Shown here: positions 12,954-24,237 of the stretch, one piece after another | Position numbering within the stretch: the stretch's first letter is position 1 | Layout: every line of letters starts with the position of its first letter | From: Oscheius tipulae | Taxonomy: Eukaryota; Nematoda; Chromadorea; Rhabditida; Rhabditidae | DNA length: 64,000 nucleotides | Assembly (NCBI GenBank): GCA_037178975.1 | Contig: JASJZH010000006.1 | Coordinates: 1,736,001 to 1,800,000 of the forward strand | Direction of reading: 5' to 3' | The notes under the pieces: generated by a model | What the model saw: only the letters and a program-made list of their open reading frames with translations | Told to the model about the DNA's origin: nothing | Database searches by the model: none | Position numbers and translations under genes: made by a program

Positions 12954-14094
12954 TGTAGTAACGGCGTAAGTATCTGTAAGCGGAGTCTGTTTAAATACTA
13001 CTGAAAGGTGGAGCTTCAGAAGTGCAGTGATGTATGCGGTTGCTATCACTAACCGCCCTTAAAAATACGTGATTTTGATGCTCATCAAGACTAATCCCAA
13101 CTGACTCGATGTTTGACGAATGACTAATATTTGACAAAAATAAATAACAAAATCGTTGTAAGCGTCGGATTATTACAGATTATGTGTTTATTAATGCTCT
13201 TGTGTATGAAAGATCGGGCAAGCATGAGTCCGAGTTCTGGAAAAGAGACACACTCTTTCTAGCCATCAGAAAAAATCAGACAGGGATGTTGAACGAATAG
13301 GAAATCTTTCAACTAGATAGATATTGAAACTCAATAATTGATACAGTAAATAGGTATGTAGAACTATTGAGCAAAGAACCACTAAACGCCATTAAAGTTC
13401 AACGGAAAGATAATAGCCAAAGTTATTATTCTCAGATAAGTCACTAATTCCATAAAGTAAAACTTCAGACCTCCACGATAAGTACCTACCCTAATGCTAC
13501 ACGGAAAGGCAACTCATGCATTCCGTGGCTTCTATACCTCTTGTAATTCAAAGATTCGCGTTACTATCTCGTGTGCTTTGTCAAACATTTACACATGTAA
13601 TAGTTCAAAATTCCAATGAATATAATAACAAAACCTATTTGTCAGTTTTTGAGTCATAGTACGTACTCTGCTGTAATTATTTGTCAATTTGGCTCCAAGA
13701 AAGAACTGTGGAATGACTTATGAGAGTGAGTGAAAACAGTTTCTGTTTGGGTGAGAAAGTAGGGTCTACTTGCATGAAAAAATGTTCAAGCCTCAAGTCT
13801 ATTTGAACGTCAACTACTACGTTCGTATCTATTTTGTAACATGAAATGCTTTTCTGTTGTACGTTTTTGACGTTTTTCGGAAACGAAGGTTCAATCCACA
13901 AACCAATGGAACTGTTATTGTGGCTAACACCTTTATTTTTCAAAAACTTAGGAAATTTGTAATCCGAAACGGAAAAGACAAGGTCGATCAATGAATCTTC
14001 GAAAGTGAAGAGTTGTAAGAGATATGTCCAAACTGTAAGCGAGTATGCTTATATAGAGAAACAGGAGAAAACAGTGAACCATCGTTATCCCCAT
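12954..14094. other. no supported gene
   Basis: A 104-codon minus frame at 13677-13991 has no signal, domain or splice support. Nothing else seen. Confidence 0.3.
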
Positions 14095-14335
14095 TTTTCT
14101 GATAAGACACTGCTATCACCGTGGCGCTGATAATAGAAAAAGAAAACGGTGAATCCAAAGGCGTTTGGACGCGGACGCAGTGCCTGCATTGCTGATAACG
14201 TTAGTTTGGTATTTATCTGCTGCAGGTTGAGCGGTCAAACCTGGTCAATTTCTACGGTCAATATAACTTTAATGACCTGAGCACCGGAAGGGACTTTATT
14301 GGAAAAATTGGGAATAAGCACAACTTCTTATGACC
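14095..14335. repeat. dispersed repeat R1, copy B first part
   Basis: Matches copy A from CTGATAAGACACTGCTATCA to GACTTTATTGGAAAAATTGG but holds about 85 bp that copy A lacks. Confidence 0.7.
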
Positions 14336-14489
14336 AACGGGCTCCGCCGTCTGGCGACGCCACTATTGGTCGTCTCGTACTTTTTATGTAAACGTCGTTT
14401 CTTGAGTTTGGGAAAGAACGGGTGGTTGAAAGTAGTTGAATATTCAAAAGCTCTTCAAGGCTTAAAAGTAGTTGGTCTAAGGTAAATGT

Positions 14490-14850
14490 CTCAGTCTATC
14501 TTTCTCTCCCTCTCCGCCTCTCTCCCTCTTCCTCTGTATCTCCGTGTCTCTGCTTTTCTCCTCCTGTCTCTCTGTCGCTCCGTTTCTGTTTCTCACTTAC
14601 TATGTCTCTTTCTCGTCTGACTCTCTGTGACTGTCTTTCTAATTCCCCCTTATTCTGTCTCTATGTCTCTCTCAGTCTCGCTGTTTCTCTCTGAGCCTGT
14701 CTCTGTTTTTCTGTCGGTCCCTTTATGCGTCTATGTCTCTGTCTGTCTCCTTGCATCTCTGTCTCTCTGTTTCTCTGTCTTTCTGTCTCTCTGTTACTCC
14801 ATTTCTCTCTTACTCTGTCTTTCTTGTCTTTCTGTCTCTATCCATGAGCG
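14490..14850 (+). repeat. CT-rich low-complexity tract
   Basis: About 360 bp of imperfect TCTCTGTCTCT-type pyrimidine sequence on the + strand. The 108-codon frame across it is a by-product of the repeat. Confidence 0.9.
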
Positions 14851-14994
14851 GCCAGAATTCGTCGTCCCATTTCTTAGTTCTTCTCCAACTCAATTAGTTT
14901 GCAACAATTTACAGGGACAATGTACAGCTTTTTGCTTTGCTATTGTTTCGTAGGACAAACAAAGAAACGATCAACCACAGACACCAATGCGCTT

Positions 14995-15095
14995 TCATAG
15001 TTTAGATTATAAACATTACAGCAACATAACTGCAATGATACATCACACAAAGTAGCCGGTGGGCGAAGTGAGCTCACGGTGGTATTGCTTGCCGA
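14995..15095. repeat. dispersed repeat R1, copy B second part
   Basis: Contains CGGTGGGCGAAGTGAGCTCA and GGTGGTATTGCTTGC, matching the far end of copy A. It is separated from the first part by about 660 bp that include the CT-rich tract. Confidence 0.65.
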
Positions 15096-15784
15096 TGAAC
15101 ACATACTGAATGGGTTCCTATTTCTAACGTTGTTTTGTCGCATTGACTTATCTCCTAGATAAGGTCTGATCAGGAACGAAGTGGAAAAGCATTTGAGGCT
15201 GTTAGATGCAAATAGTTTACTAGAACTTGAAAGAAGGTGCACTTCTTATGCTACAACATGTTCCATAACCCGATCAAAAGATCTTCAGTGGAATGGCCTA
15301 GGATCACAAAGGGGAGCATCAGCACAATCAGCCAAGAAGACGGCAAGGTCGTTTTTTGCTACTTTCATCTTTGAAGGTTCACGACAAACTTGTCTCTTCT
15401 GGCTACTCCAGTCATGGGTTCGAGCAGAAGATGGGACAATTTACATCAACATACTGTTTCCTGAAATACATATTCGCATTCCAAAAGCAAACCGGTTGCG
15501 ACAATATTTCAACAGTCTAGGAGCTGGTTATTACACCCGCTTGACTTTTATGCACAGCTTCTACACAAACAACGATTTATAATCACCGCTAAACGAGAAG
15601 ATTTCCTATCAGATAAGTCTTTCTCAGTGTTTTTAACGCTGCAGAGCTGTTCCGCTGTAGCGAACTATTTCTGCCATACTAGTCCGCTCGATTAAGTACA
15701 AAAAACACAACTAGTTTCGAAACCTATTCCTAACATTTAACAGGTTACTCTTTCTAGTTTGTCTACAGTCAGTCTGTTCGACGA
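15096..15784. other. no supported gene
   Basis: A 133-codon + frame (15181-15582) has no recognised domain or codon evidence; I would not call it. Confidence 0.3.
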
Positions 15785-16371
15785 ATACAATATAGCTTCT
15801 CGGTTACGCTCAGTTTTTCGGCGACTGTAGATGCTACAAGGTGTCTAAGGTTCAGTAATCTTTTACTTCTGACAGTAGCAAGCTTCAAATCAAACGTGTT
15901 TCACAATGGTATGGAGTCAATTCTATTTAAAGAAGCACTGTCAAGCTGACAACGGCAGCTTGACAATCATGTACAAAAAGGAACTGAACTATGTTCTTTT
16001 GAGTCTATTCTACTACACAAACGTTAACATCAACGACTTTTCCTTCATCGAGATCTCCTGTAATAATACAGAAAAACCGATATCCAATGAAAGCTGTAAC
16101 TGGATTGGCGGCAGCTCTGCCCAATATTCTAACAAATTTTGGCCGGGTATCTTCTTTTTTTGTAAGATTTGAACCGATTTGTTTTGCAACTAACTACTCA
16201 CTTTAACTGAAGTTCAATCTGGTGCTAAGGGATGCTTGATCCCAAGTGGTCTCTGGGATGCGGAACATACTGACTTTACCAATAATTATTTATGCCAAAA
16301 CTTTAAGTCGTCCTGAATTCATGAGTAGTGTAAATATTTCAGATCCTCTTCCAATTTCAAAGCCAATCTAG
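15785..16371 (+). pseudogene. single C-type lectin module remnant
   Basis: Related to the module at 8.6 kb: LLGYAQFFGDCRCYK, then HCQADNGSLTIMYKKELN, CNWIGGSSAQ, and after an intron SGAKGCLIPSGLWD to NNYLCQN, and the DPLPIS-type tail. Lesions: a TAG just before LLGY, loss of the acceptor AG before the lectin exon (TTTCAC where the sibling has TTTCAG) and loss of the GT donor after YLCQN. No signal peptide exon seen. Confidence 0.7.
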
Positions 16372-16787
16372 TACATTTTGCTTCACCGTACTCCACGTGT
16401 ATTAAAAATAGAAGCAAGTCTTAGCAGCTTCAAAAGTGTTTTGGCGTCAGCAATATTCTGTTGTAAAGTTTTCTCCGATAAGCTAATCAATGAACCTTTT
16501 ACGTAATAGTTGTGCTTATTAGCATTTTTCGGCCTCTTTCGTTGTGCGCAAATCAGGGCAAGGTAAACTTTCTGCAGTACAGTGTAATAAAATTGATCGC
16601 GACCGTTTGAACTTCAAAATTTAGAACCTACACGGAACTGTTTCCAGGAAAAGCCAAAATTCAGTCTGTTAAGTTGATTTCAACATATTTTCATTACAAA
16701 TCACAATAAAATTGAAAGACGTGTAAAAACGGTTTATTCAAAACATGTCATATCTTGTTAGGAGTCTTTGGCTTCATGTACCTATAA
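16372..16787. other. convergent gap
   Basis: No gene seen between the lectin remnant and the 3' end of the minus-strand lectin gene. Confidence 0.4.
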
Positions 16788-18765
16788 TCAAGGAGGGTAG
16801 GATGCTAAAAATTATTCATTTTGCTATAAAAACAATCAACTTTACCTTTCTCGCAAAAAGCTCCAGTGAAACCTTCACTGGAATCAAATGTCCACCAAAC
16901 ACCTGTCATCGTACCAAGACCAACAGCGGGACCATCGAAAATGTTAGGTCCATAAATTCCACCGTCTGAATGAGTCAGATTATAACTTTTTTTGCAAAAC
17001 TGACTTTCATGCATAGGATGGTAGCTGTAAAGTGGGGATCCGTCGATCCAGTGGCATGAGTTCATGTCATACATTTTACCGCACCAAAATCAAATCCACG
17101 GGAAGTCGGAGACTGATGGACCATGCAGTTTCTCAAAGGAAAAAGTTTATATTTGTTAGCGAGGGCTTACCATAAGGAAGTGGTTAACCTCTGGAGACTC
17201 AACCTTAGGAAGAGTGGCGTTCTTGCTTTCACAATTTTTTTTAGCCTGGTACCAGGTTTTTTCCTCGAAAAAAGCTTCTAACTGAAAAAGTCTGTAAAAC
17301 TGAGAAAAGTAACTGACCGAGTAGCATCTGCAAGTGAAATCCAGGAGATGGAAGCCGCTGTCACATGTGGTTCCTTCTGAATCAAAATATTTTGAAAATC
17401 CTAGGTTTCACTAACTAGGACATGCCGAAGCTGTGGGGGGTGGTGGTGTAGTTGGATTAGGCACCGCATCACTTTCACAGATGACTTGGAGACCAGTATA
17501 GGTTGCCGGATGGGTTCTGTTAATAAATAGTCTTTATTTTGAAGAATCCCAACCGCCATTTGGAATCCAGATCAACCAAGGTTACAACCGGTCCGAGTCC
17601 GAACATTCCACTCTCAAAATTTTTAAAGCTGCCTAGAGGAGTACCATCAGTCCAGTAACATGAGATCTGATCATTGCTGTTAGGACAAGTTAGTCCAATG
17701 AATGGCTGTGCTGAGAGTGACATGAAGAGCGGAGGAATTTGTTCAAGTCGCCGTCAGATACAGTCGCAAGCCGTTCATTGAAATTGGTGCAATCTTCACC
17801 AGAACAGCGTATAGAGATGTTTCTACAAAAGCTCTGTGCATAGTCGAAGTTTCCAGCAGCATCCATGTTCCACGACTAAAATAGATAAATTTATCACCCG
17901 TCTATATTATGCTACAAATACTTGGTCTGACTCAATACTCGGAGCTACGACGGTTGCCACAGTGTTTCTGTCCGGCTGTCTCTAATTCGAAAGTTCAAAA
18001 ACGTTTGTGATTTTCGCAATATTAAAAACTATATCCTTGTCCTCTGATGGTATGGTTGTAGTATTATTTCAGTCTCTACGTTATTGAAAACACTCACGTT
18101 GTAGCATTTGCAAGTGTCCTTGTAGAGATAATCGAAACTTGTACAGTTATAATCTTAACAATTGTCCTGCACAGAAAATATGGAAACCTACGCTCACAAG
18201 ATCTGTGCGGAGGGTTAGTAGGTGCACTTTGAGCATTAATTGAGCACAAAACAGGACGAGAAGAGCTACATAGTTCGCTTCTGAAAACAATTGGCTGCAC
18301 TTTAGTACCTCCTTGTATCCTACGTCCACTGTCCGTTCGATTGTTGCACAACAGCACACTGATAAGTATTGGGGTCTTCTGGCTGATTTGGAGCCCAATT
18401 TGTATAGTTTACCACGGATCCATCGAGGAGATTGGCTCCAATCCAGAAACTTGTTGCCTGGCCCCCAACGAATTCTGAACACGGAAGTCCGAACTTTGTA
18501 AATTGCGAAACTACGTGTATTATAAGAATTTTCAAAAGCGTTGCTGATTGTGACAATATCTCCTCCCATGGCTACACATTTTCTCTCAGCTTGAAGATAA
18601 GACAGCTGATCTGTGCTGAGACTGTAACATCTGGAAATAATTGCCTTGATAGTTATACTTTTGGTTAATTTACTTGTTAAAGTTGCTGTTGAAAGTTGTG
18701 CCGGCAGGACAAGCAGAATAGGTTCCTGCTATAAACAGCAAAGTACTGAACAGTGAACCAAGCAT
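16788..18765 (-). pseudogene. three-CTLD C-type lectin with two lesions
   Basis: Starts with a signal peptide (MLGSLFSTLLFIAGTYSA) at 18765. CTLD1 is complete across several exons: CYSLSTDQLSYLQAERKC, SFWIGANLLDG, NWAPNQPEDPN (an EPN-like sugar-site context), AVVQQSNGQW, then CS and a Pro-rich linker. CTLD2 has YAQSFC, PFIGLTCPN, CYWTDGTPLGS and TYTGLQVICES, but needs a one-base shift near 17730-17745. CTLD3 has CDSGFHLLDFTCRCYS, KKNCESKNATLPKVE, CHWIDGSPLYS and GAFCEK, with a TGA at 17090-17092 where the family has the Gly of WIG. All other joins are in phase down to a TGA at 16788-16790. CTLD1 alone could still be made. Confidence 0.65.
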
Positions 18766-19764
18766 TTTTGACATGCACTGGTTTAGTGATAAGAGCTTCG
18801 TTTTATACTATCGTTGAGATCAAACAGTCCAATCAGCTACGGCGTTGCTTCTAATTTCTTTGAAATTCCTATAGATGTTTGACGCAACTCGTCAAGATTG
18901 CAGCTTGAGACACACCTCTAACACAAAATCTAGGTCTAAATGCCCAAAAGTGTATGTTTGTCTGAAGCCCTGTCTGCCAATATGCCATAGTTTCGGAAGA
19001 CAGCTTCGCTGAGGGAACGATGCTTCTGTCACGGTAGCTCGACTAGAGGGACACACACACGATGCAGACATGTTGAAATAAAAGGGAAGGATGAGGACAG
19101 CGTGACAGAAGAAATAGAAACAGCACAGTTCAAAAGAGTCAGAGGTTATAACATCACTGTTACTTGAGCCCCCTACGACCGATAGCACTGCTTGTGCTTC
19201 AAAAACAACATCAGACTTTGCAGAACCCGTGGAGCTTGAATTCAGCAAAACAGTTCTGTTGCCTTTTTTTGTCATAAATGAAGCTAATGCACGCCGACTC
19301 CCGAATTGTGAAAAAAATTTTCTACTTTTCTATTCGACTCAATTAGTAATACATCTCTACCATCTAAAGTTCGATGCTTTTTGTGGCGGAGTCTGTCTGT
19401 TTGTTTGTTTGTTTTTGTTTGTCCGACGCCTCGAAACAGAAACGAGCCGATTATGTTGTCCAGGCTTTATGAGACCGCAGAAATTAAAGGGAAAGAAACT
19501 TAAAAGAAAATAAAGTTAGAAATATTACTAGAGCTAGCAATGAAAGAGATGACCTTAGGCTGTGGCATTTTCCACATTCGCGTTATCTGATAGCATTAAC
19601 GTGGGTGTATCTACTCTGAATGACTTTTGGATACGGCGTAGCAGATCAAACAACATTTACTATCAAGAAAGCCGGAAAGGATGCAGCAGTAATCTGACAA
19701 GAGACAGAAAGATCAAGCTGATAAAGCTGAGTTATAAGGAGTCACTTTTTCTTTCTCCAGCACA
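18766..19764. other. divergent upstream region of two lectin genes
   Basis: No gene supported. Includes a (GTTT)n run at about 19397-19424. Confidence 0.4.
19397..19424 (+). repeat. (GTTT)n microsatellite
   Basis: Imperfect run of GTTT units. Confidence 0.8.
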
Positions 19765-22004
19765 ATGCTTTTATTTTTCATCTTGGGTGCAGTTTCTCTT
19801 GCTCAAAGTTCTTGTCCCAACGGTGGAACTTATCAGAGTCTGTTCGACAAGTAAGTAGTATCTTTTAGAAGACATAAACATGTTAAAGATGCGTGTACTT
19901 GTCCAACGATTCATTAGCATATTGGGATGCTGAGGGATCCTGTCAATCAAACGGAGGGCATCTGCTTTCGATTACAAGTGCTTTTCAAAACTCCTTGTTA
20001 AGTGGTAGGCTGTTTTCTATTTTAAGCAAAATTTCAAAGGTATGCTTCCCTCGTCTTCTACTGATGTCTGGATTGGACTATTCCGCAGCTATGTAGGGTC
20101 AGATTGGAAATGGATCGACGGTACACCACTTGTATATAAAGCTACATTTGATTACAACACATGCCAGCAGAAAAACAATCTTTATGGCTCAATCTCGGAT
20201 TACATCTGGAGGCAAGTCTCCTAGTCATCAACTCAAAAAAAAGTTTAGATGCGACGAATACAGCGTGAAAAAGCGGTACTTTTGTGAACTACCCCAGACG
20301 CCATATGTACCACTAACTTGCCAGAATGGCGGGAATTGGGATGATGTATTTCAAACGTGAGAAATATTCTACAAAAATGTGAAATAGCAAACTTAGTTGC
20401 CTTCTACCCGGTAAAGATGCGCTATTTCATGATGATGCTGCTATTTACTGTGCCAGTTTTGGCGGTACACTCCTATCCATTCATTCGGCTGAACAGAACG
20501 ATTATTTGACGAGTGAGTCTCAAAACTGAAGTATTATTCAAAGATTACTAGATTACACTGTCACCTACAATGTTGCTGTAAATGGTGGTATCTGGCTCGG
20601 TGCTTCTCGAGCATGGTACGGCGGAAACTGGACCTGGGATGATGGAACTCCTTTTGCCTACAACCGTTTGAACGGATCACTTTTTTATACTGACGTGAAC
20701 TATTACTACGCAAACTACTTGATGATGGTTATTCCTCTAGGTTTATGGGAGTAAGTTTCATCTTTTTTGAAAACAGCATTGTCAATACAAATCCTTGCAT
20801 ACGATCTATTCAGTGCATCTGATAGCGATGGAGTTGGCTATGGCTATGGCTTTTATTGCTCCTTGCCAAAGCAAAAATATATTTCTGCTCCTCTAACATC
20901 CACCCCAGCAACTATCAACCCAATATGTCCTAATGGCGGAGACTACGATGGCATCTTCAAAGGGTGCCTCTTTGCCGCGGCATGGGAGAAACACGAGTTT
21001 GCGGTAGTCTCTGAATGGAAAGACGGTGAACAGGTTTGCAACTCCTATGGTGGACACCTGGTTTCAATCCACAGCGATGAACAAAACGAGCGGTTTACAC
21101 GTATGTCAGTATTCATATCTCATAGATTCGACTTTTCAGTGTGGGCTTCGATGAACAATCTCGGTCTTGGCAGCTATTTGTGGCTTGGAGCTAGCAGGTC
21201 TAATCAATTGGCCGACTTTACCTGGACTGATGGCACACCTTTCAATTATGCCAAGGTGGATTCTTCTAGTGAGATGAAACTTTTAAAAAATGAAAGTAAT
21301 TTCACATTTAGCCAATGACTGCAGTGTGACTGACTACAACAACGATATTATGGGAGTGTACATTCCTAACGGAACTTGGAGGTATGACAATTGAGCTAAA
21401 AGTCTAATTTGTGTATATCAGTTGCTTCTCAAGCTCTGATAAACACGACTGGGCTTGTCTGCTGCCTAGTGTCTCGGCACCAACGATTACCAATACTCCA
21501 GCACAGCGTCATAGCACCCCAGATCCTCGCTGTCTCTCCTACGGTACTTACGACGACGTCTTTGATGCGTAAGTTTTTTGTATTTTGTTAATCATTTAAT
21601 CACAGATGCATCTACACTTCACCAACAAAACAGCTCTACTTCGATGCCGAAGATGATTGCATTACGAAGGGAGGTCATCTGGTGTCGATCCATAGTCTTG
21701 AGCAGAACCAGCGTCTGATTGATATCGCCATGATGATAAACTTCCAGCTGGGAGAGGAGGCGTTTATCGGATTAGTCCGTGATAACTCTACAGCCCCATG
21801 GCGTTGGACTGATGGAAGTCCAGTTGATTATACGGGTAATGTGGTTGAAACTGCCTGTAGCCCTGGATCAACGCAAACGACTCTGCAAATGACGATTAAA
21901 GGCGACTGGTCGTAAGTTTCTCAATGCACAATTTGTAAAAGAAAACTTTCAGATGTGCTCATCAGATGTTCGAATACTACATCTGCAAGATAAGGAAAAC
22001 ATAG
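19765..22004 (+). CDS. four-CTLD secreted C-type lectin
   Basis: Exons 19765-19850, 19889-20004, 20040-20211, 20249-20356, 20397-20512, 20552-20750, 20814-21100, 21140-21268, 21312-21381, 21422-21568, 21606-21911 and 21953-22004 join in phase with no lesion. A signal peptide (MLLFFILGAVSLAQS) is followed by four tandem domains of one type, each starting CPNGG-[TDN]-Y/W and holding GGHLLSI/GGHLVSIHS-EQN, then WIGL or WLGAS, W-x-[WD]-DG-[ST]-P, and a last cysteine. The sugar-site EPN/QPD tripeptide is not seen, so binding may not be calcium dependent. The intron after 20211 starts GC (GCAAGT), a rare but valid donor. A TCTCCAG acceptor 4 nt before the ATG suggests trans-splicing. The related three-CTLD gene lies head to head upstream. 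Confidence 0.88.
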
Positions 22005-22423
22005 ACTCACCACAATAAAGCTTGAAAGTACGTGCATGTTGCCAATGTTTTCCTGCCACTGCAACTGAAACAGGATGTTATACATTTCCCAGACTTTCTT
22101 GACATGTGAATGTACTTATCCCAACTCAAACTGAAAAAGGCTACAGGTACAGTATAGCAAGTATAGAAAGGTGGAAAAAGACAGCAAATGCTCCTATTCT
22201 TGACTCTTATCGGGCCATAGAAAGCAAAAGGGCAACTATTTGGCATAGTCTGTATATTATAGCCGTATAAACACAATAAAACAAGAATTTTGTTCTGTAG
22301 AAAGCGACATACATCGTTTCCTTGTCAACATGTTTATCTTTAGCACTGTATTAGAATAAAATATGCTTCATTATCATGAGTATGTTGTATTATCAAAGCT
22401 TATATACCAGGAGAAACATATGG
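22005..22423. other. no gene seen
   Basis: Intergenic; an 89-codon minus frame here lacks support. Confidence 0.4.
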
Positions 22424-22908
22424 ATGACACCAGAAATGATCACATTGCAACTTTTTTGTCTTGCAACAGTTCTAGCAACTGTGCAATCTGCGAGACTTAA
22501 GGTTACATCCTTTTGAACTTAGTAACTGCTTTGAGGTCGCCAATACAGTTGGAGGGGATACTCTGATCGACTTTGACTGTTACAACAGTGAAAAGAAGGA
22601 GGCCCACAAATGTTTTGGAACACTGAGCAACAAAGGAGAGTGCAACTTTTCTATTAGTACGTCACTTTGTTTTTTTCGCTTTAATGCTCATTTTAGCCGA
22701 CAATAAGGACTGTAACCACGTTGGCTGGCAGTGCCAAGCTAAGAACAAGAAAGGTCAACAGGTTGCTGCCTGGCCCATCTGTTTCGGATGTGGCTGTGGA
22801 GATAATGGCTACTTCCTCCGCTGCGGAAAGGATCCCGGAGTGTACAAGGGAACATTGACTGGAAAAAATATTAAGAAGTATGGCGACTTGAGATGCAACC
22901 TTCTGTGA
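22424..22908 (+). CDS. small cysteine-rich secreted protein
   Basis: The mature part is clear: VGGDTLIDFDCYNSEKKE, KCFGTLSNKGECNFSI, then across a 40-bp intron (22657-22696) TDNKDCNHVGWQC, CFGCGCGDNGYFLRCGK and a stop at 22906, followed by AATAAA nine bases later. The N-terminal MTPEMITLQLFCLATVLATV looks like a signal peptide but its join to the mature exon is not resolved: the obvious donor and acceptor (GTTACA to TTAG) would leave a 21-bp intron. About 120 residues, eleven or more cysteines. Family not recognised; probably an extracellular disulfide-rich effector or structural protein. Confidence 0.6.
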
Positions 22909-24237
22909 ACACCACTAATAAATGCTTTTGTGATTGTATCATCATGTTTACTGTCCAGCTTTTTAGCGCAGGTTGTCTTAGAAAAAAAAATAAGAAAAGT
23001 TGCAATGCGATTATTGCTGGCGACATTCCTATGTTTCTCCTGGCATAAGTGAGCAGTTCGTTATCACCACCTTTCCAAAAATTGTGTGCAGCCGTCGCGC
23101 TCAATTCACCTAATCACAGTTCGTCTTGCAGTTCTATAGGGTATGGCTCGGGGTTTGGCGCGCGCAATTAACCTGTGCATATTGCGAGCAGCCATGGCTG
23201 TCACCTCGGGGCTGGAGATGCTGCTTAAACGCTCAAGCAACGTGTTTTTGCTTTTAGCTGATGTTCTAATGAGTGTAGTGATCGTTTCCAAGCGGATTCA
23301 GAAGATTAAGAGAACTGTGCGCGATTACTGCACGACACAGTAAAACAGTGCGCGTAATTGCCACCTCGTTGTGGTACGCGTTTGTGCCGCATAGCGACTT
23401 TGCAATTTGTTACGGTTTTCTTAGCGTCGCATATTTCGAGATTTATTTTTCCATGATCTGTTCTATAGTTTCCTTTGATATTTCCCTACTACAACCACTT
23501 TCAGTTTTAGGAAATATTGACATTGCATAATAATTGAAAACTGTTTCTAAAGCTGATAAATTAGTATGCTATACTTCTCCACTTTTATAAACTGTTCTTG
23601 TCCTTAAAATATACTTCTCCACCGTTTTTCCGGATTTCCCTGTGGTCAATAATCCCCTGACCTTCTGCCATTTGTCGATTAATCTAAACAGCCGCTTTCT
23701 TTTTGAAAGTATTAAGCTTATTTCGATTCTGTTAAGCTAACAACCGTTTCTATCTTGAAGATAACGTACTTTTCTGTTATTAGCCCAAAAATTAGATAAA
23801 AGCGGTTTCATTTTCATCAGGAAATCGTCACTAAAGGTGGCAATAATCGTTCCTAGGCGCTTGTGTTCGACAACAAGCAGGAAGCGTCGTATCTTCCTCT
23901 CCACATGTTCCAAAACTTAATGCAGTTTACAGCGCTTTTTTCGTGCGCTGGTACCGAAATTGTTTGCCACTCAGTTCCGTCGTATCTGGCTTAGCTCATT
24001 CATGTACCACACATCTGTTCACCTTTTTATATTTTATCTTGTTGCCTCATCACATAAGGTCTGGCCTTAGCTATTCTGTGACTCCTATGAATCCATTAAT
24101 TACATCCCTGTTCCCTTTTTAATGTTTTTGTTCTGTAACCCATCAATGAAAATTAGTAAGTCGTACGTGCCGGTACAGTTGCTAACTTTTTTCGTTTCTC
24201 AGCTCTTAAAACATGCAGTTCAAACGTTTTTCAGAAA
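22909..24237. other. no supported gene
   Basis: A 66-codon + frame at 23143-23343 has a hydrophobic centre (NVFLLLADVLMSVVIV) but no other support. Otherwise nothing seen. Confidence 0.3.

Noticed and set aside
14627-14953. 108-codon + frame rich in Ser/Leu/Val
   Set aside because: Product of the CT-rich low-complexity tract.
17090-17092. TGA in the lectin gene as selenocysteine
   Set aside because: The family has glycine there, not cysteine, and no SECIS was sought or expected; a nonsense change is simpler.
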